From CAZYSK01 sp964649415 (GTDB lineage Bacteria; Chloroflexota; Anaerolineae; B4-G1): a stretch of DNA of 64,000 bases. Under the pieces are notes generated by a model. That model ran no database searches. It was not told the origin of the DNA and saw nothing but the letters and a program-made list of their open reading frames with translations. The stretch is taken from contig CAZYSK010000012.1 in NCBI GenBank assembly GCA_964649415.1, positions 48,752-112,751 of the forward strand. Direction: 5' to 3'. Of the stretch, positions 43,200 through 52,565 are shown in pieces. Each line of letters starts with the position of its first letter. The first letter of the stretch is position 1. The position numbers and the translations under genes are program-made.

Positions 43200-43487
43200 A
43201 TGAAGCTGAGCCGGAAAGAAGTCCAGCACATCGCCGAACTGGCCCGGTTGGCCCTTAGCGACGAGGAACAGGCCTTGTACCAAGAGCAACTGTCGGCCAT
43301 ACTAGACTATTTCGAGCGGCTGCGAGAAATTGACACGGAGACGATCTCGCCCACGGCGACGGTCTTGCCGCTGCGGGGCGTGATGCGCGATGACGTGACC
43401 CAGCCGCCATTCCCCCGCGACGACATCCTGGCCAATGCACCCGACTCTGAGGATGGGTGTTTTCAGGTGCCAGCGGTGCTTGAGTAA
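43200..43487 (+). CDS. gatC: Asp/Glu-tRNA amidotransferase subunit C
   Basis: 95 residues from the ATG at 43200 after AAAGGAG. VQHIAELARLALSDEE and the C-terminal segment RDDVTQPPFPRDDILANAP are diagnostic. It stabilises the GatA-GatB complex that makes Gln-tRNA and/or Asn-tRNA. gatA follows 13 bases later; gatB is not in the window. Confidence 0.96.
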   Translation: MKLSRKEVQHIAELARLALSDEEQALYQEQLSAILDYFERLREIDTETISPTATVLPLRGVMRDDVTQPPFPRDDILANAPDSEDGCFQVPAVLE

Positions 43488-43500
43488 GGAGAGTTGACCG

Positions 43501-44958
43501 GTGATCCACGAACTGACCATCCACGAAGCCCGCGATCGCCTGGTTGCCGGGGAGTTCACGGCGGTTGAATTGGCGGAGGCGGTCCTGGAGCGCATCTTGG
43601 CGGTGGATAACCTCGTCAAGGCGTACCTGACGCTGACGCCCGAGGACGTGCTGGCGCAGGCCCGGGCCGCCGATGAGCGCCGGGCCGCCGGCGAGAATGA
43701 ACCGTTGTTGGGCATCCCGTTGGCCATCAAGGACGTGCTCTGCACCAAGGGCGTCCCAACCACGTGCGGGTCCCGCATACTGGAGCGCTTCGTCCCCCCC
43801 TATGACGCGACCGCTGTGGCACGCCTGAAGGCCGCGGGGGCGCTCCTGCTGGGCAAGACGAATAACGACGAGTTCGCCATGGGTTCCTCCACGGAGAATT
43901 CGGCCTTCTTCACGACGCACAACCCGTGGGACCTGGATCGCGTGCCGGGGGGAAGCAGCGGGGGAAGCGCGGCCGCGGTCGTCGCCGACGAGTGCCTGGG
44001 GGCGCTGGGCACCGACACGGGGGGCAGCGTGCGCCAGCCGGCGAGTCTCTGCGGCATCGTGGGACTCAAGCCAACCTATGGGCGGGTGAGCCGCTACGGC
44101 CTGGTCGCCTATGCCTCCTCGCTGGACCAGGTTGGCGTGCTGACAAAGGACGTCACTGACGCGGCGCTGCTGTTGCGGTGCATCGCTGGCCACGATCCAC
44201 GCGACTCTACGTCGTGGGACGTACCGGTGCCTGATTACGCCGCTGGCCTGACCGGGGACGTGCGGGGTGTGAGGGTCGGTGTGCCGAAGGAATACTTCGT
44301 CGCGGGGATGCAGCCGGAAGTGGAGGCGGCGGTGCGCGCGGCGGTGGACGTGCTGGCCGGACTGGGGGCGGCGGTGGCTGAGGTCAGTCTGCCCCACACG
44401 GACTACGCGCTGCCGGTGTATTACCTGATCGCACCGGCCGAGGCCAGCGCCAACCTGGCCCGCTACGATGGCGTGCGCTACAGCTTGCGGGTGACGAGCG
44501 GCGGGCTGGGCGAGATGTACACGGCCACGCGGGGGCAGGGTTTTGGCCCCGAGGTTAAGCGCCGCATTATGCTAGGTACGTACGCCCTGTCCGCCGGTTA
44601 CTACGACGCCTACTACCTCAAGGCGCAGAAGGTGCGCACGTTGATCAAGGCTGACTTCGACGCTGCCTTCGAGGAGGTGGACGTCATCGTGGCCCCGACC
44701 AGCCCCACCACCGCGTTCCGCATCGGGGAGAAGGCGGACGATCCGTTGCAGATGTACCTCTCCGACGTGCTCACGCTCTCGATGAACCTGGCGGGCAACT
44801 GTGGGCTGAGTCTGCCGTGTGGGTTCGACGAGGCGGGGCTGCCGGTTGGGTTGCAGGTCATGGGGCCGGCTCTCGGGGAGGAGCAGGTACTGCGCGTCGC
44901 CTACGCCTACGAGCAGGCCACCGAGTGGCACCTGAAGCGGCCATCCATCCGAGCGTAG
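43501..44958 (+). CDS. gatA: Asp/Glu-tRNA amidotransferase subunit A
   Basis: 485 residues, GTG start. Amidase-signature catalytic residues are visible: Lys in GIPLAIKDVL, the serine loop GGSSGGSAAAVVA, and TDTGGSVRQPAS carrying the nucleophile. It releases ammonia from glutamine for tRNA amidation. The presence of the complex implies indirect glutaminyl- or asparaginyl-tRNA synthesis. Confidence 0.96.
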   Translation: MIHELTIHEARDRLVAGEFTAVELAEAVLERILAVDNLVKAYLTLTPEDVLAQARAADERRAAGENEPLLGIPLAIKDVLCTKGVPTTCGSRILERFVPPYDATAVARLKAAGALLLGKTNNDEFAMGSSTENSAFFTTHNPWDLDRVPGGSSGGSAAAVVADECLGALGTDTGGSVRQPASLCGIVGLKPTYGRVSRYGLVAYASSLDQVGVLTKDVTDAALLLRCIAGHDPRDSTSWDVPVPDYAAGLTGDVRGVRVGVPKEYFVAGMQPEVEAAVRAAVDVLAGLGAAVAEVSLPHTDYALPVYYLIAPAEASANLARYDGVRYSLRVTSGGLGEMYTATRGQGFGPEVKRRIMLGTYALSAGYYDAYYLKAQKVRTLIKADFDAAFEEVDVIVAPTSPTTAFRIGEKADDPLQMYLSDVLTLSMNLAGNCGLSLPCGFDEAGLPVGLQVMGPALGEEQVLRVAYAYEQATEWHLKRPSIRA

Positions 44959-45001
44959 GGGCAGGGTGCGGACTGGAGGGATTCGCTCTGTGTGTGCCTC
45001 A

Positions 45002-45033
45002 GACCCTAAAGGTTTTCTGAAACCTTTAGGGTC
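45002..45033 (+). terminator. Hairpin after gatA
   Basis: GACCCTAAAGGTTT (45002-45015) pairs perfectly with AAACCTTTAGGGTC (45020-45033), four-base loop. No T-tract follows. Related sequence to the hairpin at 60181. Confidence 0.6.
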
Positions 45034-45046
45034 ACTACTCAGCCAA

Positions 45047-45130
45047 GGTGGGACGCACTTGGTTTTCTTTCGACAATTCGACTTCCAGGACGTACCAACG
45101 CTGTTTTCGGGCTAGGAAGTGCGTCCCACC
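45047..45130. repeat. 84-bp MITE-like inverted repeat
   Basis: GGTGGGACGCACTT (45047-45060) and AAGTGCGTCCCACC (45117-45130) are perfect 14-bp terminal inverted repeats around 56 bases without coding potential. Confidence 0.8.
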
Positions 45131-45180
45131 TGAGTATAACCCCTTAGGGTCTACAATGGGGCGGGTAGGGAGAGCGACAG

Positions 45181-46533
45181 ATGAGCGTTGTTGAGCTAGA
45201 GGACAAGATCGCCGGCCGGACGGCTCGCGTTGCCATCATCGGGCTGGGCTACGTTGGCCTACCGCTGGCGACGGCCTTCGCCAAGGCCAGATTTCGCACC
45301 ATCGGCGTGGACGTGAACCAACGCAAGGTGGACGCCATCTCCGCCGGCCGGAGCTACATCCCCGACGTGCCGGACGATGAGTTGGCCCCACACGTTCAAT
45401 CGGGTCGCCTCACGGCCACGTCGGATTACGACATACTGCGCGAGGCGGACGCGATTTTCATCTGTGTTCCCACGCCTTACGATGCCCAGCGTGCCCCGGA
45501 TCTATCCTACATCCAGGCCGCCAGCTACGGCATCCGGCCTCGCATGAAACCCGGCCAACTGATCGTGCTGCAGAGCACAACCTATCCAGGCACGACGGAG
45601 GAGGTCGTCCAGCCCATTCTGGAGAAAAGCGGGCTCAAGGTGGACGTGGATTTCTACCTGGCCTTTTCTCCAGAGCGTATTGACCCCGGCAACAAGCAGT
45701 GGTCGGCTTACAACACGCCGAAGGTCGTGGGCGGCGTCACGCCGACAAGCACGCGTTTGGCGGCCGACCTGCTACGCCAGATGGGCGCGCTGGTGCATAC
45801 CGTCTCATCCCCTCGCGCTGCTGAGCTGACCAAGCTGCTGGAGAACACTTTCCGCACGGTCAACATCGCTCTGGTCAACGAGCTGGCCCTCCTGGCGGAG
45901 CGGATGCAGATAGACTTCTGGGAGGTGATCGAGGCTGCGAAGACCAAGCCGTTTGGCTTCATGCCCTTCTACCCGGGTGCCGGGGTGGGGGGGCACTGCA
46001 TCCCGGTGGACCCCTACTATCTGTCCTGGAAGGCGCGCGAGTACGATTACTACACGGAGTTCATCGAGTTGGCGGGCGAGGTGAACCAAGCCATGCCCTA
46101 CCACGTCGTAGATCTCGTGTGCCAGGCGCTGTCGTTGCGCGGGAAACCCCTGCGGGGCGCGCGCGTGCTCGTGCTGGGCGTGGCTTTCAAGCCCGACATC
46201 GACGATGCGCGCAATTCGCCCGCCGAGCGGGTTATTGAGCTGCTGCTCAGCCGTGACGCCGTCGTAGGCTACCACGATCCGTACGTGCCCACGTTCCGGG
46301 TCGGTGACGACGTCTTCCATCGCGATGCGCTCATGTTGGAGTCGGAACCGCTGACCGAGGAGGCACTCGCGGCGGCGGACTGTGTCGTGGTCGTCACGGG
46401 GCACCGGAGCCTCGACTACGGGCACGTGGTGCGCTCCGCCGATGTGGTAGTGGACACCTGCAACGCCACCGCCGCCGTAGAGGAAGCTCATGAGAGAGTC
46501 GTGCGCCTGGGTGTTCCACTATTCTCTCCCTAA
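45181..46533 (+). CDS. UDP-sugar 6-dehydrogenase (UDP-ManNAc/UDP-glucose dehydrogenase family)
   Basis: 450 residues. NAD loop GLGYVGLPLA at 21-30; the catalytic cysteine is in GAGVGGHCIPVDPYYL; the C-terminal UDP-binding domain has GVAFKPDIDDARNSPAE. It oxidises a UDP-hexose or UDP-HexNAc to the uronate with two NAD+. This supplies precursors for surface polysaccharide, matching the glycosyltransferase and exporter genes 5-6 kb away. Confidence 0.93.
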   Translation: MSVVELEDKIAGRTARVAIIGLGYVGLPLATAFAKARFRTIGVDVNQRKVDAISAGRSYIPDVPDDELAPHVQSGRLTATSDYDILREADAIFICVPTPYDAQRAPDLSYIQAASYGIRPRMKPGQLIVLQSTTYPGTTEEVVQPILEKSGLKVDVDFYLAFSPERIDPGNKQWSAYNTPKVVGGVTPTSTRLAADLLRQMGALVHTVSSPRAAELTKLLENTFRTVNIALVNELALLAERMQIDFWEVIEAAKTKPFGFMPFYPGAGVGGHCIPVDPYYLSWKAREYDYYTEFIELAGEVNQAMPYHVVDLVCQALSLRGKPLRGARVLVLGVAFKPDIDDARNSPAERVIELLLSRDAVVGYHDPYVPTFRVGDDVFHRDALMLESEPLTEEALAAADCVVVVTGHRSLDYGHVVRSADVVVDTCNATAAVEEAHERVVRLGVPLFSP

Positions 46534-46610
46534 CGGATTGGAACAATCCGCCGGATTGGAACAATCCGCGCCCTCCCCCGACGTCAGGAGGAGAGAAACG
46601 GCCAGGTCAC

Positions 46611-47246
46611 ATGTCCCAAGTTCCCGTGGACAACAGGCGCCCAGTCGAAGCACCAGCGGACAATAGACATCCGACGGAAGTGCCATCGTCCCCACCCGCC
46701 TGGTGGCTGACGATTGTCCGGGTTCTGACCGTCGTCGCGGTGATTGGCGCGGTCGGCGCTGCTATCTACTACCGTGATCGCGTCCAGGAATTGAAGCAGT
46801 ATGGCTACGCGGCAGTCTTCCTGGTTGGGTTGGTCAGCAATGCCACGCTGATCTTCCCGGTGCCGGGCCTGGCGGTCAGTTCGGTCATGGGCGGGGTGTT
46901 CAACCCCTGGGTGGTGGGCATTGTCGGTGGGGTGGGGCAGGCGCTGGGGGAGTTGACCGGCTACATGGCCGGCTACAGCGGGCAGACACTCGTGGACGGG
47001 AATCCGACGTACGATCGGCTGATGCACTGGATGGAGCGCTACGGCATGTTGACGGTTTTCGTCATGGCGGTCATCCCCAACCCCGTCTTCGACCTGGGCG
47101 GCATCGCCGCCGGCACGCTGCGCTTCCCGGTGTGGAAGTTCCTGGTGAGCTGCGCGGCGGGCAAGGTGGTGAAGAACATCGTCTTTGCGCTGGCGGGCTA
47201 CTACGGGATCGAGACGCTGTTCAAGCTGCTGGGGGGGGGGGGTTGA
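46611..47246 (+). CDS. VTT-domain (SNARE-associated/DedA-like) membrane protein
   Basis: 211 residues. After a hydrophilic Pro-rich N-terminus there are about five membrane segments; the VTT core is LIFPVPGLAVSS...QALGELTGYMAGYSG and NPVFDLGGIAAG. Family members are linked to lipid scrambling or export. The gene ends in a run of 12 G (47231-47242) encoding terminal glycines, a likely slippage site. The following valS promoter overlaps the stop codon. Confidence 0.88.
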   Translation: MSQVPVDNRRPVEAPADNRHPTEVPSSPPAWWLTIVRVLTVVAVIGAVGAAIYYRDRVQELKQYGYAAVFLVGLVSNATLIFPVPGLAVSSVMGGVFNPWVVGIVGGVGQALGELTGYMAGYSGQTLVDGNPTYDRLMHWMERYGMLTVFVMAVIPNPVFDLGGIAAGTLRFPVWKFLVSCAAGKVVKNIVFALAGYYGIETLFKLLGGGG

Positions 47247-47271
47247 CGGCGGCGGAGGCGCATGGTATAAT
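47243..47271 (+). promoter_or_regulatory. valS promoter
   Basis: TTGACG (47243-47248, overlapping the upstream stop codon), 17 bases, TATAAT (47266-47271). Transcription should start near 47278, just ahead of the T-box. Confidence 0.85.
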
Positions 47272-47284
47272 CTAGTCATAAGCT

Positions 47285-47621
47285 GAATCTTGAAAAGGCA
47301 ACGATCAGGAGGAGTAGGCGGGAACGGCCCTGGCGAACCGCGTCAGTGGATGCGGGAAGAGAGAAGGGTGCCGGCGTGCGGTCGGGCCGACCGCAGGTTG
47401 GTTGCTGCAAGCCCTCGCAGCGCCCCCCGTCGAACGTCGCCTGGGAGTCGAGAGGCTGAACCAACGCGGGTAGGACAAGTCTCTCCGGGTTCGCCCGTTA
47501 GCGCGAGCGCCCTTGTTGGAGGGCGACTAGAGTGCAACGACGGTGTCGTGGGACGCTGTTGTTGAATCAAGGTGGTACCACGGAAGGCTGCCCCTTTCGT
47601 CCTTGGACGGAAGGGGTTTTT
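47285..47621 (+). ncRNA. T-box riboswitch controlling valS
   Basis: The T-box core AAGGTGGTACCACGGAA lies at 47569-47585. It is followed by a terminator: CCCCTTTCGTCC (47591-47602) pairs with GGACGGAAGGGG (47605-47616), then TTTTT. GGAGTAGG near 47312 fits the AG-bulge of stem I. Uncharged tRNA-Val would pair with the specifier loop and the TGG of the T-box to form the antiterminator. I could not place the specifier codon with confidence. Confidence 0.92.
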
Positions 47622-47644
47622 GCATGGCGATGGAGGAAAGAGCT

Positions 47645-50377
47645 ATGACTGACAAACTGTCCAAAACCTACAATCCGCAGGAGCACGAACAGCGCCTCTA
47701 CCGATGGTGGGAGGAGCAGGGTTACTTCCGCCCCGAGAAACAGGTCGAGCTGGGCCTGGCCTCCGAGGACGGACCCGCCTGGTGTATCACCATGCCGCCG
47801 CCCAACGTGACCGGCGTGCTGCACCTGGGGCACGCGATGACTGCTGCTGTCGAGGACTTGATGACGCGCACCTATCGCATGCGTGGTTACCAGACGCTCT
47901 ATCTGCCCGGGGCGGACCACGCCGGCATCGCCACGCAGAACGTGGTGGAGCGGGAGCTGCGCAAGGAGGGCCTGACGCGCCACGACGTGGGCCGGGAGGC
48001 ATTCGTCGAGCGATGCTGGGCCTGGGCGCGCGAGTCCCTGCGGCGCGTCACCGAACAGCACAAGCGCCTGGGCGTCTCGTGCGATTGGACGCGAGAGCGC
48101 TTCACGCTTGATGATGGGTTGAGCCACGCCGTGCGTACCGCGTTCGTGCGTCTGTATGAGAAGGGGCTCATCTACCGGGGGACATACCTGGTCAACTGGT
48201 GCCCGCGCTGCACCAGTGCCGTCTCCGACCTGGAGGTGGAGCCAGAGGAGCGCTCCAGCCATCTCTGGACTATCCGCTATCCCATCATCGGCGAGGGCTG
48301 GGACGGGCCCACCGGAGAATGGGGCGGCGGCGGATGGGCCGAGGGCGCGACCGAGTTCATTGAGATGGCTACCACACGTCCCGAGACGATCCTGGGCGAT
48401 ACGGCTGTGGCTGTCAATCCTCAGGATCGCCGATGGCAGCATCTCGTCGGCAAGACCGCTATCCTGCCGGCCATCGGACGCCGGATTCCCATCGTCGCGG
48501 ACGACGTCGTGGATCCAGAGTTCGGCACCGGCGCGGTCAAGGTCACGCCCGCGCACGATCCGACAGACAATGAGATCGGCATCCGCCATGGCCTCGAGGC
48601 TCCTAACACCATGACCGATACGGCACAGATGAACGAGCTGGCCGGCCCCTACGTTGGGCTGGACCGCTTCGAGTGCCGCGAGCGCATCGTCGCCGACTTC
48701 GAGAAGGAGGGGCTGCTGGTCAAGATCGAGCCATACTTCCACGCCGTGGGCACCTGCGAGCGCTGCCACACGGATATCGAGCCGCGCATCTCCACGCAGT
48801 GGTTCGTCAAGACGAAACCGCTGGCGGAAGCCAGCGTGCGCGCCGTGCGCGAAGGGCGTACCGTCATCATCCCGGAGCGGGAGGAGCGGCGCTTCTTCCA
48901 CTGGATGGACAACATCCGCGACTGGTGTATCAGCCGCCAGTTGTGGTGGGGGCATCGCATTCCTGTCTGGTACTGCGACGACTGCGGTAAGCGGACGTGC
49001 GCGGTGGCTGACCCTGCTGAGTGTGCCCACTGTGGAAGCGCGCACATCCACCAGGACGAGGACGTGCTCGACACCTGGTTCTCCTCGGGGCTGTGGCCGT
49101 TCTCCACGCTGGGGTGGCCGGACACGGACGCGCCGGACTTCAGGCGCTACTATCCGACGCAGGTGCGCGAGACCGGCTACGACATCCTGTTCTTCTGGGT
49201 GGCGCGGGAGATGATGCAGGGCATCGAGATGACCGGCCAGACTCCCTTCGCCACCGTCTACCTCCATGGCCTGATGCGCAACGAGGAGGGTCGGAAGATC
49301 AGCAAGTCTATGGAGAACATCGATGAGTATGACCCGCTGAACATCATCGAGAAGTACGGCAGCGACGCGCTGCGCTACACATTGCTCACCAGCTCCACGC
49401 CGGGCATCGACATGAATCTCGATCCGCGCCGGCTGGAGGGGGCGCGCAACTTCACGAACAAGATCTGGCAGGCGGCGCGATTCGTGCTGGCGAATGCCTC
49501 AGATGCGGGGCTGAGCTTAGAGCCTCAAGACCGGGATCTGCGGCTGCCCGACCGCTGGATCCTTTCCCGGCTCAACCATCTCATCCAGGACGTGGACCGC
49601 CTGTTCGGGGCGTATCAGTACGGCGAGGCTGGCCGCCAGATACACGACTTCCTGTGGGGTGAGTACTGCGACTGGTATATCGAGGCCAGCAAGGTGTGGC
49701 TCTACGGCGATAGCGGGGCGGCCGACAAGACGGCCCCCCAGGCGATCCTGCTTCACGTACTGGAGACCTCCCTGCGGTTGCTGCATCCTTTCATGCCCTT
49801 CGTCACCGAGGCCATCTGGCAGGCGCTGCCGGAGACGATGCGGGCAGGCGAGGCATTGATTATGGCCCGGTGGCCGGAGCCGGAATCGGCCCTCTTGGAC
49901 GGGGAAGCGGAGGAGCGGATGGAGCTGGCCATGGCGCTTATCCGGGGTATCCGGAACCAGCGGGCGGAGTACGACGTGACCCCGGGCAAGCGTATCCCAG
50001 CCCACATCGCGGCCGGCGATGCGGCCCAGTGGTTGGAGGGGCAGCGGGACGTGCTATGCGCCCTGGCCAGGCTCGACGCCGGGCGGCTCGATATCCGGCC
50101 GAGCCTGGAACCGCCGGCCCAGGCAGCCACCGTGGTGGTGGGCGACGTTGTGCTCTACCTGCCGCTGGCCGAGCTGGTGGACCTGGCGGCGGAGCGCGAG
50201 CGGCTGGCGAAGAAGCTGGCCGAGGTCGAGGGGCGCATCGCGCGCAGCGAGGCGCTGCTGTCGGGTGAGTTCGCGCACCGGGCTCCTGAGCACGTCGTCC
50301 AGCGCGAGCGCGACAAGCTGGCCGACCTGCAGGCCGAGCAGGGCAAGCTGCAGGAGCGCTTGATGGCACTGGCGTGA
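47645..50377 (+). CDS. valS: Valyl-tRNA synthetase
   Basis: 910 residues from the ATG at 47645 (MTDKLSKTYNPQEHE), with GGAGGAAAG before it; an ATG at 47624 is less well placed. Class I signatures: PPPNVTGVLHLGHA (HIGH) and GRKISKSMEN (KMSKS). The editing domain is present (TTRPETILGDTAVAV), and the C-terminal coiled coil (ERERLAKKLAEVEGRIARSE) marks ValRS rather than IleRS. Controlled by the T-box upstream. Confidence 0.97.
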   Translation: MTDKLSKTYNPQEHEQRLYRWWEEQGYFRPEKQVELGLASEDGPAWCITMPPPNVTGVLHLGHAMTAAVEDLMTRTYRMRGYQTLYLPGADHAGIATQNVVERELRKEGLTRHDVGREAFVERCWAWARESLRRVTEQHKRLGVSCDWTRERFTLDDGLSHAVRTAFVRLYEKGLIYRGTYLVNWCPRCTSAVSDLEVEPEERSSHLWTIRYPIIGEGWDGPTGEWGGGGWAEGATEFIEMATTRPETILGDTAVAVNPQDRRWQHLVGKTAILPAIGRRIPIVADDVVDPEFGTGAVKVTPAHDPTDNEIGIRHGLEAPNTMTDTAQMNELAGPYVGLDRFECRERIVADFEKEGLLVKIEPYFHAVGTCERCHTDIEPRISTQWFVKTKPLAEASVRAVREGRTVIIPEREERRFFHWMDNIRDWCISRQLWWGHRIPVWYCDDCGKRTCAVADPAECAHCGSAHIHQDEDVLDTWFSSGLWPFSTLGWPDTDAPDFRRYYPTQVRETGYDILFFWVAREMMQGIEMTGQTPFATVYLHGLMRNEEGRKISKSMENIDEYDPLNIIEKYGSDALRYTLLTSSTPGIDMNLDPRRLEGARNFTNKIWQAARFVLANASDAGLSLEPQDRDLRLPDRWILSRLNHLIQDVDRLFGAYQYGEAGRQIHDFLWGEYCDWYIEASKVWLYGDSGAADKTAPQAILLHVLETSLRLLHPFMPFVTEAIWQALPETMRAGEALIMARWPEPESALLDGEAEERMELAMALIRGIRNQRAEYDVTPGKRIPAHIAAGDAAQWLEGQRDVLCALARLDAGRLDIRPSLEPPAQAATVVVGDVVLYLPLAELVDLAAERERLAKKLAEVEGRIARSEALLSGEFAHRAPEHVVQRERDKLADLQAEQGKLQERLMALA

Positions 50378-50419
50378 GACGAGTTGCCTATCGGAAGCAG
50401 AGGACGGGCCGTGATGCGA

Positions 50420-50452
50420 AGACGTCCGAAGTCAGCCAGACTTCGGACGTCT
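50420..50452 (+). terminator. Hairpin after valS
   Basis: AGACGTCCGAAGTC (50420-50433), loop AGCCA, GACTTCGGACGTCT (50439-50452): 14 perfect pairs. No T-tract, so termination strength is uncertain. Confidence 0.65.
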
Positions 50453-50526
50453 CGCGCTTGTCAACAATTCTGGTTGTGGTATAGTTATCGAGTAAGCGTT
50501 CAAGTACAAGGAAAAAACAGCACGTG

Positions 50527-50623
50527 AGGTGACCGGCACTTGAAAAACTTCGTCCCAATGTGATTTCTCAGCGGTAGAACATTGCCCATCATCACCCAGA
50601 CTGCGTTCAAGTGCCGGTCACCT
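50527..50623. repeat. 97-bp MITE-like element
   Basis: AGGTGACCGGCACTTGAA (50527-50544) and TTCAAGTGCCGGTCACCT (50606-50623) are perfect 18-bp inverted ends around 61 bases. It fills most of the 341-base gap 50378-50718; I see no gene there. Confidence 0.88.
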
Positions 50624-50718
50624 GAACGGTTACGTTATCGACAGTAGCTGACCCGTGAGAGTCTGCTCATGCCGCGTCTAGAACACGTGTCGACCACAAG
50701 GCAGAGTGAGGTGTTCCC

Positions 50719-51303
50719 ATGAAATGCCCCAACTGTGGCGGTACTAATCCCGACTACAAGCGAGCGTGCGTGTACTGCGGGACGATACTGGAACGGCCCC
50801 CCCTGAGCACCGAACAACAGAGATTGCGCGATCAGTTCCTCTCCATGAGCCTGGGAACAGAGGATCTGGCCACGATTTGCTTCTCCCTGGGCATCGATGG
50901 GCACGAAATGGATGGAGAGCCTGACGAGGCGGGGCGGGTCGAGATGCTGGTGCGCATGCTGGCCGACCATGGCCGCGTGGACGAAGTCGCTCACTCCCTG
51001 GGCGACTTGCGGTTTCCCCAGAGCTACGCTCCGCTGCCCGGCCCATACCCCGACAACCTGTGGCTGACCTACGTCTTCGCCTGTCAAAACGTCACCCGCA
51101 TGGCCCAGCTTCAGGAGATGTGCGAGCAGGTTGGCATCGGGGATGCGCAGACCCTGCCCGGGGATGCGCTGCCGCACAAGATACGCGAGGCCCTGATCGT
51201 CGCCCAACGTCACAATAAGCTGACGCTCGTCCACGAGTGGCTGAGGGGCTTGAAGCCAGAGCAGGGACTGCAGCGGCCTCGCCGCAGGCGCCAGCGCCGA
51301 TAA
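50719..51303 (+). CDS. Zinc-ribbon protein with two probable effector-associated (death-like) domains
   Basis: 194 residues. The N-terminal zinc ribbon is CPNCGG...CVYCG. Two helical repeats follow. The first (~34-92) reads LRDQFLSMSLGTEDLATICFSLGID...MLVRMLADHGRVDEVAHSL, which resembles effector-associated domains (EADs) that recruit partners in bacterial conflict systems. The second (~115-180) is a diverged copy: MAQLQEMCEQVGIGD...IREALIVAQRHNKLTLVHEWL. A basic RRRRQRR tail ends it. Likely an adaptor; a link with the NACHT-FGE gene 6 kb downstream is possible but unproven. Confidence 0.6.
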   Translation: MKCPNCGGTNPDYKRACVYCGTILERPPLSTEQQRLRDQFLSMSLGTEDLATICFSLGIDGHEMDGEPDEAGRVEMLVRMLADHGRVDEVAHSLGDLRFPQSYAPLPGPYPDNLWLTYVFACQNVTRMAQLQEMCEQVGIGDAQTLPGDALPHKIREALIVAQRHNKLTLVHEWLRGLKPEQGLQRPRRRRQRR

Positions 51304-51372
51304 TGCCGTCAGGTTCATAGGCGGCGCTGGGGCGCCGTCCACGCGCGGAGCTTGCCCAAAGGGGGGAGAGCG

Positions 51373-52365
51373 ATGAAGACAGGACGCCGTCGCAAGAAGG
51401 ACAAGAGCGAGCAGGAGGAGACGGGGAAATCCCCTCAGGCCACGGTGGCGCATCCGCGGACCAAGAGCGCGAAGCCCGCGGCCGCCCGCTCACCGGCTCA
51501 GCCGACTCGGCGCTCCAAGTTCCCCGTGCTGCCCATCCTGGTCGCTCTGAGCGCGTTGCTCGTGGGCGCTATGGTTTGCGGGCGGTCGTGCCTTGGCGCA
51601 CGCACGACGCCCACGACCTACGTCGCCGCCGACGCCGACGGTTCGTGGACGACGACGGTCAAGATCGTAGCCCCCCAGGTGGCAGTCAGAGGGCGCTACC
51701 GCTCCGACTGCGATGCCGACGCCAACTGTACCGTGATACCCGGCACGTGCGAGGTGCGGGAGCGTGCGGACGCGGGCGCCGAGCAGACGGTGGACGACTA
51801 CGATGAGTACGCCTACAGTATCTACTACGAGGAGGCCGAGGACAGGCTGTACGAGGCGGCCGGGCAGGATTTCGTACCCACCGAGCTGAACGCGGCTCGG
51901 GACTGGTGGGATGGAGACCGCCATTACTACTCGGAGGAGTGGCTGGACCGGGAGACGTGCCAGTACACGCAGTACACCGTGTGGATCACGGATCCCGATG
52001 ACCCGGAATACGAGGTCGAAGTCGTGCTGTCGGAGTGCGAGGTCTGGGACCACGTCGTGGTGAAGGAGCGGGCCTATCGTGAAGAGGCGTACTGCCAGAC
52101 CGAGAACGTGGAATCCCTGGCGGTGCAGGACGTGCGCACGCTGCGCGGGGCCGGTACGCTGGTGGAGTGGCCGGACACCGTCGCGCCTGCGGGCGGGGAG
52201 CTAGTGCGCGAGTTCGAGGGCACCGTGGAGTTCCGGGCCGAGGGCGCGAGACGCACGGTCGAGACGACGGACGTGGACAAGTACATGCGCTATCTCACGG
52301 TTCCCCACTACCTGGGCCTGGACGAGGACGGCGACGTCGTAAACCTGACGGACCGGGCGCCATGA
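51373..52365 (+). CDS. Membrane-anchored protein of unknown function
   Basis: 330 residues from the ATG after AAGGGGGGAGAG. A basic cytoplasmic N-terminus (RRRKKDK) leads to one membrane helix at about 51-72. The rest is external, acidic and rich in Tyr/Asp/Glu, with several cysteines (SDCDADANCTVIPGTC) that could form disulfides. Not recognised. It may share function with the downstream peptidase and cohesin-like protein genes, though a hairpin separates them. Confidence 0.7.
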   Translation: MKTGRRRKKDKSEQEETGKSPQATVAHPRTKSAKPAAARSPAQPTRRSKFPVLPILVALSALLVGAMVCGRSCLGARTTPTTYVAADADGSWTTTVKIVAPQVAVRGRYRSDCDADANCTVIPGTCEVRERADAGAEQTVDDYDEYAYSIYYEEAEDRLYEAAGQDFVPTELNAARDWWDGDRHYYSEEWLDRETCQYTQYTVWITDPDDPEYEVEVVLSECEVWDHVVVKERAYREEAYCQTENVESLAVQDVRTLRGAGTLVEWPDTVAPAGGELVREFEGTVEFRAEGARRTVETTDVDKYMRYLTVPHYLGLDEDGDVVNLTDRAP

Positions 52366-52452
52366 GACAGCACTGAAGCTCAGCAGGAGCGTGAACCTGA
52401 GGTGACGGCCGGGGCGTCGTGGGTGCCCTCGCGGTAGCCAGTGGACACATCC

Positions 52453-52502
52453 GCCCGCCAGCTTACGGACGCACGAGCGACGTCCGTACCCTGCTGGCGG
52501 GC
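52453..52502 (+). terminator. Long two-part hairpin after the anchored unknown gene
   Basis: Outer arms GCCCGCCAGC (52453-52462) and GCTGGCGGGC (52493-52502), inner arms around ACGGACG / CGTCCGT. Followed by TCGTCTGTTTG, weakly T-rich. Confidence 0.7.
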
Positions 52503-52565
52503 TCGTCTGTTTGAGGTGAGCGCATCGCGTCTTCACGAAAGAGAGTGCGCTCAAGGAGGTTCTTG

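Noticed and set aside
47567..49267. 566-residue minus-strand frame opposite valS
   Set aside because: Mirror frame of valS with no recognisable motif.
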